From Salmo trutta (lineage: Eukaryota > Chordata > Actinopteri > Salmoniformes > Salmonidae), in contig NC_042960.1 of assembly GCF_901001165.1 (NCBI RefSeq), positions 17,786,456-17,850,455 on the forward strand: a stretch of 64,000 nucleotides of DNA. The letters run 5' to 3'. Both the position numbers and the translations under genes were made by a program. Positions 11,262 through 23,195 of this stretch are shown here, piece after piece. The notes under the pieces are model-generated. The model was not told where the DNA came from. It ran no database searches and saw nothing but the letters and a program-made list of their open reading frames with translations. Every line of letters begins with the position of its first letter. Position 1 is the stretch's first letter.

Positions 11262-12945
11262 ACAGGTGTGGTTCTTCTCTAACAAGAGAGTTCTCATCTA
11301 TATTATTCGTAGCTGTCTACTTACCACCACAGACCGATGCTGGCACTAAGACCGCACTCAACCAACTCTATAAGGCCATAAGAAAACAACAAAACGCTCA
11401 TCCAGAAGTGGCGCTCCTAGTGACCACCTTTACTCCACACACAGAGATGCATACAAAGCTCTCCCCCACCCTCCATTTGGCAAATCCGACCATAATTATA
11501 TCCTCCTGATTGCTGCTTACATGCAAAAATTAAAGAAGAAAGTACCAGTGACTCGCTCAATACGGAAGTGGTCAGATGACATGGATGCTACGCTACAGGA
11601 CTGTTTTGCAAGCACAGACTGGAATATGTTCCGGGATACATCAAATGGCATTGAGGAGTATAGCACCTCAGTCATCGGCTTCATCAATAAGTGCATCGAC
11701 GACGTCGTCCCCACAGTGACCGTACGTTCAAATCCCAACCAGAAGCCATGGATTACAGGCAACATCCGCATCGAGCTAAAGGCTAAAGCTGTCGGTTTCA
11801 AGGAGCGGAGCACTAATATGGACGCTTATAAGAAATCCTGACATGCCCTCAGACGAACCATCAAACAAGCAAAGCGTCAATACAGGATTAAGATTGAATC
11901 CTACTACACCGGCTCTGACGCTAATCGGATGTGGCAGGGCTTGAAAACTTTTATGGACTACAAAGGGAGACCCAGACGCAAGCTGAACAGTGCACCGAAC
12001 CTAACAGATGAGCTAAATACCGTCTATGCTCGCTTTGAGGCAAGCAACACTGAAGCATGCACGGGAGCACCAGCTGTTCTGGATGACTGTGATAACGCTC
12101 TCGGTAGCCGATGTGAGCAAGACCTTTAACAGGTCAACATTCACAAAGCCGTGGGGCCAGAAGGATTACCAGGATGTGTACTCAAAGCATGCGCAGACCA
12201 ACTGGCAAGTGTATTCACTGACATTTTCAACCGAGTAATACCTACATGTTTTATACAGACCACCATAACAGTCCCTGTGCCCAAGGAAGCGAAGGTAACC
12301 TGCCTAAATGATTACCGTCCCGTAGCACTCACGTCAGTAGCCATGAAGTGCTTTGAAAGGCTGGTCATGGCTCACATCAACAGCATCCTCCCAGATACCC
12401 TAGACCCACTCCAATTCGAATACTGCCCCAACAGATCCACAGATGATGCAATTTCTGTCGCACTCCACACAAAAGGTGTTCCTTTTGACAAAAGGAACAC
12501 CTATGTGAGAATGCTGTTCATTGACTACAGCTCAGCGTTCAACACCACAGTGCCAATGAAGCTTATCACTAAGCTAAGGACCCTGGGACTAAACACCTCC
12601 CTCTGCAACTGGATCCTGGACTTCCTGACGGGCCGCCCCCAGGTGGTTGCTGTTACTCGCTGTTTATCTATGCATAGTCACTTCACCCCTACCTACATGT
12701 ACAAATTACCTCGACTAACCTGTGCCCCCGCACACTGACTGGGTACTGGTACCCCCTGTATATAGCATCATTATTGTTATTTTATTCTGTTACTTTTTAG
12801 AATTTTTTACTTTAGTTTATTTGGTAAATATTTTCTTAACCAACAGTGAAGTTCAAGAAGAGTTAAGGGCTTGTAAGTAAGAAATTCATGGTAAGGTCTA
12901 CACTTGTTGTATTCGGCGCATATGACAAAAAAGTTTGATTTGAGT
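11262..12945 (+). mobile_element. LINE (Rex1/jockey-group-like), internally deleted
   Basis: Successive plus-strand frames give an endonuclease piece (FVAVYLPPQTDAGTK), the linker (KKKVPVTRSIRKWSDDMDAT, GFINKCIDDVVPTVT) and the start of reverse transcriptase (CLNDYRPVALTSVAMKCFER, MLFIDYSSAFNTTVPMKLIT, LCNWILDFLTGRPQVV). At about 12650 the RT is joined directly to the 3' UTR, so the FADD catalytic motif is missing. The 3' end is TGACAAAAAAGTTTGATTTGAG. Several stops and frameshifts are present. It lies in doc2 intron 4, antisense to the gene, and is related to the copies at 25671, 27890 and 42535. Confidence 0.9.
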
Positions 12946-13288
12946 TAATTAAGAAATTAACATCCCATCATGCTTAGGCTCATGTATAAAAATGGTGGAT
13001 AGGCCATGACAATGCCCCGTCCACAGGGCAGGAGTGGCCATTGAATGGTTTGATGAGCATGAAAACGATATAAACCATATACCATTGTCATGTGACCAGA
13101 TCTCAACCCAAATTATGAAATGTATTGTGGAAGAATGGTATTGCATTCCCCAGTAGAATTCCAGACACTTTTAGAATCTTTGGCAAGGTGTATTGAAGCT
13201 GTTCGGGCTCGTGGTGGCCCTATTAAGACAAATTATGTTGGTGTATTAGTAATTTTGGCAGTTACCTGTAGCTATACTCTATGCTGTA

Positions 13289-13395
13289 CATGTCTGTCTG
13301 TTTGTCTGTGCATGCTGTGCTGTACATGTTGGTCTGTCTGCCTGTCTGTACATCTGTCTGTCTGCTTTATCTGTCTGTCTGCCTGTCTGTCCTCA
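13289..13395. repeat. (TGTC)n-rich imperfect repeat
   Basis: Repeated TGTCTGTC and CTGCCTGTCTG units are broken by GCATGC and TACATGT. Non-coding. Confidence 0.85.
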
Positions 13396-13407
13396 ATGAC
13401 AGCAGAC

Positions 13408-14750
13408 CAGTGGAGGCTCCTCAGAGGAGGAAGGGGAGGACCATCCTCCTCAGTGAATTCAATACAAATAAAAATGGTAAAACATTGAAAAGTTATCCTT
13501 TTTAGATAAAACTATACAAAATATTTTCATGTAAACAAATAATTTATTAAACACACTGTTTTGCAATGAAATCTCTATAGTAGCCTCAACAGCACTCTGT
13601 AGGGTAACACCATGGTGTAGCCGGAGGACAGCTAACTTCCTTCCTCCTCTTAGTATATTGACTTCATTACAAAACCTAGGAGGCTCTTGGTTCTCACCCC
13701 CTTTCATAGACTTACACAGCAATTATGACAACTTCCAGAGGACATGCTTCAACCTATCAGAACTCTTGCAGCATGAAATGACATGTTGTCCACCCAATCA
13801 AAGGATCAGAGAATGAATCTAGTACTGAAAGCATAAGCTACAGCTAGCTAGCACTGCAGTCCATAAAATGTGGTGAGTAGTTGACTCAAAGAGAGCGAAA
13901 GACAATAGTTTTGAACAAAGCAATTTCTTCAAAAATGAAGGAGAAGCAAGAGAAAGATAGAGATTTCAAATTTGTTTTTTCACTTTCAGTTTCACTTAGC
14001 TAGCGAATGCAGCTAGCTAGTTTGGCCTATTCAAAACACCCAGCTCAAACACAGGGATGCTATGTTAGATAGCTGGCTATGACTATCCAACACAACACAG
14101 GAACTCTTCCATGTCAAGGTAAAAGCTTTTGGTTTTATTTATTTATTTCAACCAGGGCCCACTGGTATAACTGCTATACTGCTTAGTGACTGTAACGTTA
14201 CTGCATAATTGTAGGGGGTTTACTAATGCATGAGTTCAATTAGCTATGTTGACTAGAACGTTAGTTTAGTTAATATGGTGACAACGATGTGTGGTTAGGA
14301 TATGGTTTGGCTTGTTTTTTTGTTTTTTTGCCTGGTCACATACTGTTGATGTGTTGTGCATTGAAGTCCACAAACGAAGGGAAAAGGTGAGAGGAGGAGA
14401 GCGCATAGATGCGAGAAGGAATACAACGTGGCTGCTATGAATGTGAACTGTGTTTACACGTGATCAGGGGTGTATTGAATGTGTTGCTGTCTGTCCATGT
14501 GTCACTGTCTGTCATCTCAACATTTTCTCTCGACCTGTGTGCATCTACGTTGTAAATGTTCATTCATAGGCTAGGTTGTAACAACCTCATCATGGGTATA
14601 GGAAAAATGTCAGTATCACGTAGCAGCCTAAACCTATCGATGTTACATTGAACTGGGTGAATGGAATATGAATGACAGCCATCCAAAATGCTGTAATAGA
14701 AATAAGGCCATGCTAATCTCCCTCATCATAAGCGGCACTGACCGCCACTG
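13408..14750. mobile_element. Non-autonomous hAT-like element, 1.34 kb
   Basis: The element begins CAGTGGAGGCTCCTCAG and ends in the reverse complement of CAGTGGCGGTCAGTGCC, short imperfect terminal inverted repeats. It is flanked by a perfect 8-bp duplication, CAGCAGAC, at 13400-13407 and 14751-14758, the size made by hAT transposases. No transposase frame is present; the longest frames are under 90 codons. It fills part of doc2 intron 4. The superfamily is inferred from the duplication length and end sequences. Confidence 0.85.
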
Positions 14751-15292
14751 CAGCAGACAGACAGATAGACATGTCTCTGTGTGTTGCGGAACAGCTCTGA
14801 TCGGAACCTTAGTTTTGAAGTGAGGAGTAGAACAAGCCTACATTTAGCAAATCTTGTGTTGAAGAAATATGGTCCGCAAAAAAACTAAATTGAGAGTACA
14901 TTTGTGCCTCTATAGTGCACTTGAGATGTTTTATTAAGAACTGAGAATGGCCTTGAGTTTTTCTCATGTCACTATGACAACTGCGGTATGCTAGTCATTT
15001 TACAAGGCTGGTCGTGTTTACTCTTTCAATTACTACTACTCTACTGCTCTCAGATGTTCTCTCACCTTCCTGCATATCCCTCTGGGCTGTCGCCTGGGTA
15101 ATTGTGCTCTCTCTCTCTCCCTCCCTCTCTCTCTCTTTTTTCCCCCTGTGACAGTGGTTCCTGTTGGTTCCAGCGTGTTAGTCATACCTGCCGCGCGTGC
15201 GTGCGAGTCAGGACCAGAAGGCTCTTCATGATACTCTCACAATTTCACCCCAACCGTGTTCTCTACATCTTAATCAGTGTGAGGCATGCACT

Positions 15293-15391
15293 GCATCCCA
15301 AATGGCACCCTACTACTTATATAATGCATAGCATAGGGCTCTGGTCAAAAGTAGTGCACCATATAGGGAATCGGCTGCCATGTGGGATGCA
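15293..15391. mobile_element. Fold-back MITE
   Basis: The left end TGCATCCCAAATGGCACCC is repeated inverted at the right end (GCTGCCATGTGGGATGCA), and the inner parts (GGGCTCTGGTCAAAAGTAGT) also pair loosely. Related copies or half copies lie at 4185, 7726 and 31760. There is no coding capacity. Confidence 0.75.
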
Positions 15392-16670
15392 GATATTTAT
15401 TTATTTGTATTTACTTTATTTCACCTTTATTTAACCAGGTAGGCAAGTTGAGAACAAGTTCTCATTTACAATTGCGACCTGGCCAAGATAAAGCAAAGCA
15501 GTTTGACAACATACAAAAACAGAGTTACACATGGAGTAAAACAACATACAATCAATGATACAGTAGAAAAAAATAAGACTATATACAATGTGAGCAAATG
15601 ATGTGAGATAAGGGAGGTAAAGGCAAAAAAGGCCATGGTGGCAGAGTAAATAAAGTATAGCAAGTAAAACACTGGAATGGTAGATTTGTTATTTGAAGAA
15701 AGTTCAAAGTTCAAATATAAATAATATGGTGCAAAGGAGCAAAATAAATAAAATAAATAAATAAAGTAGGGGAAGAGGTAGTAGTTTGGGCTAAATTATA
15801 GATGGGCTATGTACAGGTGCAGTGATCTGGGAGCTGCTCTGATAGCTGGTGCTTAAAGCTAGTGAGGGAGATAAGTGTTTCCAGTTTCAGAGATTTTTGT
15901 AGTTCGTTCCAGTCATTGGCAGCAGAGAACTGGAAGGAGAAACGACCAAAGGAGGAGTTGGCTTTAGGGGTGACCAGAGAGATATACCTGCTGGAGCGCG
16001 TGCTACAGGTGGGTGCTGCTATGGTGACCAGTGAGCGGAGATAAGGGGGGACTTTACCTAGCAGGGTCTTGTAGATGACCTGGAGCCAATGTATTTGGCG
16101 ACGAGTATGAAGCGAAGGCCAGCCAACGAGAGCGTACAGGTCGCAGTGGTGGGTAGTATTGGGGCTTTGGTGACAAAACGGATGGCACTGTGATAGACTG
16201 CATCCAGCTTGTTGAGTAGGGTATTGGAGGCTATTTTGTAAATGACACCGCCGAAGTCGAGGATTGGTAGGATGGTCAGTTTTACGAGGGTAAGTTTGGC
16301 AGCATGAGTGAAGGATGCTTTGTTGCGAAATAGGAAGCCAATTCTAGATTTAACTTTGGATTGGAGATAATTGATGTGAGTCTGGAAGGAGAGTTTACAG
16401 TCTAACCAGACACCTAGGTATTTGTAGTTATTCTAAGTCAGAACCGTCCAGAGAAGTGATGCTGGACAGGCGGGCAGGTGCAGGCAGCGATCGGTTGAAG
16501 AGCATGCATTTAGTTTTACTTGTATTTAGGAGCAGTTGGAGACCACGGAAGGAGAGTTGTATGGCATTGAAGCTCGTCTGGAGGGTTGTTAACACAGTGT
16601 GCAAAGAAGGGCCAGAAGTATACAGAATGGTGTCATCTGCGTAGAGGTGGATCAGAGATATACAGCAGGG
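15392..16670 (-). mobile_element. LINE (RSg-1-like), 5'-truncated copy
   Basis: The minus strand carries the reverse transcriptase tail SLIHLYADDTILYTSGPSLH through FNRSLPAPARLSSITSLDGS (about 16430-16655), then a degraded C-terminal part and a 3' UTR ending at about 15392 with GTTAAATAAAGGTGAAATAAA. It matches the element at 62630-64000 over roughly 0.85 kb at an identity that looks above 95 percent by eye. The 5' break falls just upstream of the YADD motif. The name RSg-1 (a trout LINE) is proposed because its tail is shared with a tRNA-derived SINE, as reported for that family. Confidence 0.85.
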
Positions 16671-16810
16671 TCGCAGTAACGTGCATTTGACCAATTCTTA
16701 TATGACGGATCTGTAACCATTTTATGTGTCATTCTATATGAAATGATGGTGGTATGTCTGCATTGCACCTCAGCAGTCGTGAAGAAGCGATAGAGAGAGA
16801 CAGATAGAGA

Positions 16811-17312
16811 TACACTAAGTATACCAAACATTAGGAACACCTTCCTAATATTGAGTTGGACCCCCCCTTACCCTCAGAACAACCTCAATTCATCGGGGCA
16901 TGGAGTCTACAAGGTGTCAAAATTGTTCCACAGGGATTCTGGCCGATGTTGACTCTCAAGCTTCCCACAGTTGTGTCAAGTTGGCTGGATGTCCTTTGGG
17001 TGGTGGGCCATTCTTGAGCGTGAAAAACCCAGCAGCGCTGCAGTTCTTGACACATACCGGTGCGCCCGACACCTGCTACCATACCCCGTTCAACAGCACT
17101 TCAATATTTTGTCTTGCCCATTCATCCTGGCACAATACAAGTCTCAATTGTCTTAAGGCTTAAACATCCTTCTTTAACCTGTCACCTCCCCTTCATCTAC
17201 AATGAATGAAGTGGATTTAACAAGTGACATCAATAAGGGATCATAGCTTTCACCTGGATTCACCTGGTCAGTCTATGTCATGGAAAGTGCAATGTCTTGC
17301 ATACTCAGTGTA
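16811..17312. mobile_element. Tc1/mariner-type MITE
   Basis: The ends are TACACTAAGTATACCAAACATTAGG and, inverted, TACACTGAGTATGCAAGACATTG, so both termini read CACT..AGTG inside TA dinucleotides. It holds no transposase frame. The copy lies inside doc2 intron 4. Confidence 0.8.
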
Positions 17313-17320
17313 GAGAGATA

Positions 17321-17570
17321 CAGTAGGACCTCAGTGATACGAACATGTCGGCTGAACTGAAATGTCTGTAACTTTGAAATTCACTGTGCATCAAACCATT
17401 ACAGAAGATATTTATTGCGTAGTTACATGTGTTTTCTAATTATTTAGCCAGATACTATAAAGTTCATTTTTTTTCTTCATTTAATATGTGTACTGGACTG
17501 GTTTGATTTTGCCTGTTCAGTTGACTGGTCGGCCCGTAACTCTGAGGTTTGTATCTTTGAGGTTCTACTG
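17321..17570. mobile_element. Small TIR element (Tigger/pogo-like MITE)
   Basis: The left end CAGTAGGACCTCAGTGATACGAAC and the inverse of the right end CAGTAGAACCTCAAAGATACAAAC agree at 19 or 20 of 24 positions. The left flank is TA; the right flank reads TC, perhaps a mutated TA. It is 250 bp long and non-coding. It starts only 8 bp from the neighbouring MITE. Confidence 0.7.
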
Positions 17571-18084
17571 TCGAGAGATAGAGGGGTGGAAAAATGGAGT
17601 TCTGCCATAAGACTGGCACTCTGTCGGTCTTGCCTGGGCAATGACAAGGTGTTGACAGTAGCCGTGGTTGTCACACCGAGCCAACATACTTTTCCTACAA
17701 CGCTATGGAGCTCTCCATTGACTGACAGTAGGATTCTTCGGGGTCAAGTTTACCCTGGGTACAGATCGACAATAAACTTCCCCTCACCCAATCCTAACCA
17801 TAATCATTAGTTAGCAGAATGCTAAACTTTTCATCATTAATGTCTCCCTTTGTCATACATTTATTGATTGCAGCCAAGAAATATGATATAAGAGGAGGAC
17901 ATTTGGTATTTTTGTACCTCATTGGCAGTTACAATTGCCAAGACCCACCCCTGCAGTCTACTAACAAGTATAGGGGCAGCAGTTTGGAAGAATTGAAGTT
18001 ACAGCTAATGCCTTGCGCCTGAAGATATAAAACACACTAAAAGTCCTTGCTGGATGCTAAATGCACATTAGCATTATCTGTCCC
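17571..18084. other. Intronic stretch without recognisable features
   Basis: No splice-flanked coding segment, RNA or repeat boundary can be defended here. It is within doc2 intron 4. Confidence 0.4.
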
Positions 18085-18205
18085 TATGCTCCACTACAAT
18101 TCCCTATCCCCATCCACTCTATGCTACACTAAAATTCCCTATTCACGTCCACTGCCTATGCTACGCTACAATTCCCTATTCACATCCACTGCCTATGCTG
18201 CGCTA
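18085..18205. repeat. Minisatellite, 38-40 bp unit, about three copies
   Basis: Units of the form CCTATGCTACGCTACAATTCC plus CTATTCACATCCACTG repeat about three times with substitutions. Confidence 0.8.
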
Positions 18206-18428
18206 ATTCCCATTTCCCAGTCATTGTGCCCAAGTGTAAAGCCTGCTGTTCAGACATTATCCAGTTCTACAGCTCTGGTTCCCCAGGCTGCCCCCATGGG
18301 GAGAGGCTGAGCTCGGCGGTGCACCGTGTTGGGGGAAGAGTTTTGAGTAGCCCCCCCCCCTCCTGATCTACCCTGCTGGGACTGATGATGCAGGTCTCAC
18401 AGAGGGGCCAAGCCAGGGGGCAGGCAGC

Positions 18429-19008
18429 ATGTCAGGGTACCCACAGACTGGGACTCACGCCCTCTCCCATCTCCCTCGGTCTGCCTTCCCGCTTTCTTTG
18501 TCTCTCACTCCATCACTTGTCTTTCTCTATCTAACCCTAGCCTTTCTCTCCTTTCTCTCTTTCTCTTTACCCCATCTCTCTTCCCTTTCCTCTGCCCCAT
18601 TCTCGTTCCATCTCTCTCTCTCTCTCCCCTCAATTTTTTCTCTCTTTCTTGGTTTGCCCTGCATCCCACTCTCTCTTTCTATCCCACTCCCTCTCCTTCT
18701 CATCTGAAAATGTTCCCCCTCTCCTAAGCACTGTGCCTCTTTCTCTCCTCCTGTTCCCTCACTTTCTCCTCCTCTATCCCCTCTTTCTTGGAACCCCAAT
18801 TCTCTCTTTTATCCTCACCTCCCTTTCCTTTCCCGTCTGTTCTCACCTATTCCCCTGTTTCTTGGCATTCACCTCATTCCCTGGCTTTCTCCCCTCCTCT
18901 ATCCTCCCTTTCCCTGGCATCGCTCTCCCATCTTTAATCCCCTCTTTCTTGGAACCCCTCCCTCTCTATCTTCCATTCTGTCCTCCCTTTCCTGGCTCTA
19001 CCGAGCTT
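18429..19008. repeat. CT-rich low-complexity tract
   Basis: Nearly 600 bp of TCTC- and CCCTTTC-rich sequence on the plus strand generates long spurious Ser/Leu/Pro frames. A GT run follows at 19110-19150. Nothing here supports a gene. Confidence 0.85.
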
Positions 19009-19113
19009 CTGTGCTGGCCTGTGTCTGGGGGCTGTCTCCTTGGCTGGAGGTCAGGTGGGTTCCCTGGGCATTCAGGGTCTTTCCTGAAACCTTATCTACA
19101 AAGAGACGGAGTG

Positions 19114-19144
<31 letters not shown>

Positions 19145-19281
19145 TTGTGTCTGTTTCTCGGGTGAATGGGGTCTACTTGGCTTCTCTGCCCAGTGTCTGC
19201 CCTTGACTGCATGCCAGAGGGTATCTGTCCAGTGCACACACCAGATCGGATGCATTAGAGAGGGGGTGAGGAGTGTGTGTA

Positions 19282-20927
19282 CAGTCCCTTCAGAAAGTAT
19301 TCACACCACTTTACTTTTTCTACATTTTAAATGGATTGACACGACAACATTGACTAAATAGAGATTGTGAGTCCCTGGCCTATACACAATATCCCATTAT
19401 GTGAAAGTGGTGTAATGTTATTGGAAATCTTTACAAATTATTTCAAAATTAAAAGCTGAAATGTCTTGAGTCAATAAGTATTCAGCCACTTTGTTATGGC
19501 AAGCCTAAATAAGTTCAGGAGTACACATTTGCTTAACAAGTCACATAATAAGTTGCATGGACTCACTCTGTGTGCAATAGTGTTTAAAATTATTTTTGAA
19601 TGACTACCTCATCTCTGTTCTCCACACATAGAGTTATCCGTAAGGTCCCTCAGTCGAACAGTACATTTCAAACACAGATTCAACCACAAAGACCAGGGAG
19701 GTTTTCCAATGCCTCGCAAAGAAGGACACCAATTGGTAGATGGGTAAACATTTCAAAAGCAGATGCTGAATATCCCTTTGAGCATGTAATTAATTACACT
19801 ATGGATGTTGTATCAACACACCCAGTCACTACAAAGATACAGGCGTCCTTCCTAACTGAGTTGCCAGAGAGGATGGAAATGGCTCAGGGATTTTACCATG
19901 AGATCAATGGTGACTTTAAAACAGTTGCAGAGTTTAATGGCTGTGATATGACAAAACTGAGGATAGATCAACAACATTGCAGTTACTCCACAATAAATGA
20001 CATTAAGGGGAAAGGGGGACACCTAGTCAGTTGTCCAACTGAATGGATTCAACTGAAATCTGTCTTCCATAGTGAAAAGAAGGAGGAAAATATTCCAAAA
20101 CACGCATCCTGTTTGCAATAAGTCACTGAAGTAAAACTGCAAAAAATATGGCAAAGAAATTAACTTTATCTCCTGAAAACAAAGAGCTTTGTTTGGGGCA
20201 AATCCAACACATCACTAAGTGCCACTCTTCATATTTTCAAGCATGGTGGTGGCTACATCATGTTATGGGTATGCTAGTCATTGGCAAAGAATAGGGAATA
20301 TTATAGGATACAAATAAACGGAATAGAGCTAAGCACAGGCACAATCATAGAGGAAAACCTAGTTCAGTCTGCTTTCCACCAGACACTGGGAGACAAATAT
20401 ACCTTTCAGCAGGACAATAACCTAAAACACAAGGCCAAATCTACACTGGAATTGCTTACCAAGACGACATGGAAAGTTTCTGAGTTGCCAAGTTACAGTT
20501 TTGACTTAAATCGACTTGAAAATCTATTGCAAGACTTGAAAATGGTTGTTTGGCAACGATCAACAACCATCTTGACAGAGCTTGAAGAATGTTTTTAAAG
20601 AATAATGTAAAAATATTGTACAATCTATGTGTGCAAAGCTCTTAGAGGCTTACCCAGAAAGACTCACAGCTGTAATTGCTGCCTAAGGTGATTCTAATAT
20701 GGGTTGACTCAGGGGGTTCAATACTTATCTAAAAAGACACACTAGAATTTTTATTATTCTAATAATGTTTGGAACAAAAGTTAGAAATGGTCTTCCGCTT
20801 TGACATTAGAGTATTTTGGGTAGATCGTTGAAAGAAAATGACAATTAAATCCATTTTAATCCCACTTTGTAACACAATAAAATGTGGGGAAAAAGTCAAG
20901 GGGTGTGAAAACATTCTGAAGGCACTG
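19282..20927 (+). mobile_element. Tc1-like transposon, degraded
   Basis: The terminal inverted repeats are CAGTCCCTTCAGAAAGTATT at the left and, inverted, CAGTGCCTTCAGAATGTTTT at the right, with a TA at the left (19280-19281) and TG at the right. The interior carries a Tc1-type transposase C-terminus on the plus strand at about 20281-20598, with FQQDNNLKHKAKSTLELLT (second catalytic Asp) and FDLNRLENLLQDLK (third acidic position). The N-terminal half is broken into unrelated frames. It lies in doc2 intron 4, antisense to the gene, and cannot be active. Confidence 0.88.
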
Positions 20928-21012
20928 TGTGTGTGCGTGCGTATGGGTGCCTATGTCTGTGTGTATATCCCTGAGGCATTTGTTTTACATTGCTGCATTA
21001 TCATGACGGTGC

Positions 21013-21015
<3 letters not shown>

Positions 21016-21073
<58 letters not shown>
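21016..21073. repeat. (CA)n microsatellite
   Basis: About 29 CA units, uninterrupted, lie 288 bp beyond the donor of doc2 exon 4. Confidence 0.98.
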
Positions 21074-21076
<3 letters not shown>

Positions 21077-21360
21077 TAAAGTTGCCACGCTCGACCTCAA
21101 TCACTTCAGCACTTCGTATCAAGAGCACTCGATGAATGAGGGGGCTGAGACTCGAGAGAACGAACGAGAGCCAACACCTGAGTGGGTTACCGCGGCGACA
21201 GCTAATGGAACAGTTGGCCGGTGTGCATGGCAGTTTTTTTGGTTCGTCCGCGGGACAATTAATTGGCCAGATGGACCTCTGGGAACTGTAGGCAAGTTGT
21301 TTTATAATATATGCCAGTATAATACACACATAGGAGTTGTAGTTCTCTGTAGTTCAGTAC

Positions 21361-21470
21361 CTGAGGGTTTTGGTGGTCATGTCGATAGCGGTGATGCCGT
21401 GGTACATCAGCGTCTCGCTCCACACCGGGTTCAGAGTGTTCTTCAGTGTTTTGGTGCGGAGCTTGTTCGC
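21361..21470 (-). CDS. doc2: doc2 exon 4: middle of C2A domain
   Basis: A 110-bp exon sits between acceptor CCCCTGCAG and donor GTACTG on the minus strand. It encodes ANKLRTKTLKNTLNPVWSET then LMYHGITAIDMTTKTL and the first two bases of an arginine codon. The LRTKTLKNTLNPVW segment is the basic beta-4 strand and turn that defines type I C2 domains. It joins exon 3 in phase 0 and exon 5 in phase 2. The donor is weak, lacking G at +5, and faces a 10.3-kb intron full of transposons. Confidence 0.96.
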
Positions 21471-21722
21471 CTGCAGGGGACCAACGTGAGAAGGAGAGAG
21501 GGATGAGAGGTGGAAAGGGAGAAGAGGAGGAGAGAAAGGATTGGGGAAAGAGGGAAAGAGAAGAGAGCGAGTATAGAAAACGGTGCGTCTGGGAGCATAA
21601 GGGAAAGAAATGGGCAATCGAGAGAGTGACAGATGGGAAGAGATGAGAGAGAGAGGTGGGTCAATTGGGGAGGAGTACGAGGGAGTTGAGATGATAGAGA
21701 GAGAGATAAGAGGGAAATAATT

Positions 21723-21725
<3 letters not shown>

Positions 21726-21781
<56 letters not shown>
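21726..21781. repeat. (GA)n microsatellite
   Basis: A pure GA run follows a GA-rich stretch beginning near 21480. It is inside doc2 intron 3, just upstream of exon 4's acceptor on the minus strand. Confidence 0.97.
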
Positions 21782-21784
<3 letters not shown>

Positions 21785-22936
21785 TTAATTTCTCTCCTTC
21801 CCTCAGGAAATGGTAGACATCTGCTCACCTATTTTATAGAGGAGGACAGGAGGCTTCCCCACTTCACCTGTCTGTCTGTCCCCCCTAGCCTGTTGCTAGC
21901 ACCACTACCGGCCAGACCCGCAAACAAGCACCTGTCAATTAACACGCGCTAACACAATTAGCATGAAAAATCAAAGCCCCTCAATGATGAAAGGCCTAGC
22001 GTTACCGTCCGATAATGCTACGCTAACTTCCCCTTCATGAATGATTGAGAAGGCAGGGTTTTCACATTAGCCAGCTCTAGACTATTTTCCATTATAAGCT
22101 GCCTCCAGGATGTGCTGCTGTTTTACATATTTCATTTATTTTCTCGGTTACACAACGGCTGTTTTTTCGTTTTGATGCCGAGACCAGGCACGCTTCCTCA
22201 ATTACTCAGCCTTGAATCCCCCCAGTGCACACACAGATACATACACAAATACACATACACACACGGACACACATACACACACACATACGCACAAACACGC
22301 CAAGAGAGTGGAGAACTGTATACTCTCGAGGTACTCAAGCACGAGCCTAAATCCCCACTCCCCGGGGCATTCTGGTGCTCCGGAGCTAATTACCTCTCTC
22401 TCTCCATCCTTCAGTCTCTCTCTCTTTCTCTAAACATCTCTGTCTCTCTCTCTCTTTCTTCCTCAAATCTCTCCCCCCCTCTCTCTTCCTCCATTCCTCA
22501 CTCTTTTTCATCTTTCCCACCTATACAACCAGGTACATCCCCGTCCAAATCAGCATATGGTGTCAGCAAAAATCACCTGCCTGGCTCCCCTCCCTCTTCA
22601 TCTCCATCTATTTCTTTCTCTCCCCTGCTCCCTTCCCCTCGTCATCAATGGTGTTACATGTTTCCCTAAATATTTCATCTTTAGCCCTCCGCCTCTCACT
22701 CACTCACTCCCCCCATCCATCTATATGGACCCTCTCCCTCTCTTCCTCTCTCCCTTTCTTCCTCTCTCCCCTGTTCCCCCGAGCTCACGCACACAACTGG
22801 CTAAGACTGTGACTCAGAAAGCTCATTCTCCATGCGCCACAATTAGGACAGGGAGCAGATGAGAACGTCGAGCCGGGCAGACACCAAGAACCTCTCTCAC
22901 GGCTCTCTCGCTTTCTCTCTCTTTTCACCTCTCTCT

Positions 22937-23195
22937 CACTAGCGGTTCTGGGGGACCCCTTGTGGCCCCCCTAAATGTGGAGCATGAAATAATTTTTACA
23001 TAACTAATTTTTGCAATCGTTATTTTTTTACATCCGTTATTAGACAGTGGCAACGCGGTCTTATGCCTGCTAATGCCTGCAATGCAGTGAAGAAATCGAT
23101 ATGACAACAATAACGTCTAATGTAACTGGCCCCTCTAACAGTACAACTGGCCCCAGCTTGGCCCCCCCAGTTGAAATGATCTAGAACCGCCACTG
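22937..23195. mobile_element. Short hAT-like MITE inside a CT repeat
   Basis: The left end CACTAGCGGTTCTGGGGG and the inverse of the right end CAGTGGCGGTTCTAGATC form imperfect terminal repeats. Both flanks are CTCTCTCT, which could be the 8-bp target duplication but cannot be told from the surrounding CT repeat. It is 259 bp with no coding capacity. Confidence 0.75.

Noticed and set aside
18649..19206. 185-codon Ser/Leu/Pro-rich frame
   Set aside because: It is a product of the CT-rich tract without codon bias or splice sites.
19600..20121. 173-codon frame as a host gene
   Set aside because: It lies wholly between the terminal repeats of a Tc1-like element and is a frame through the decayed transposase region.
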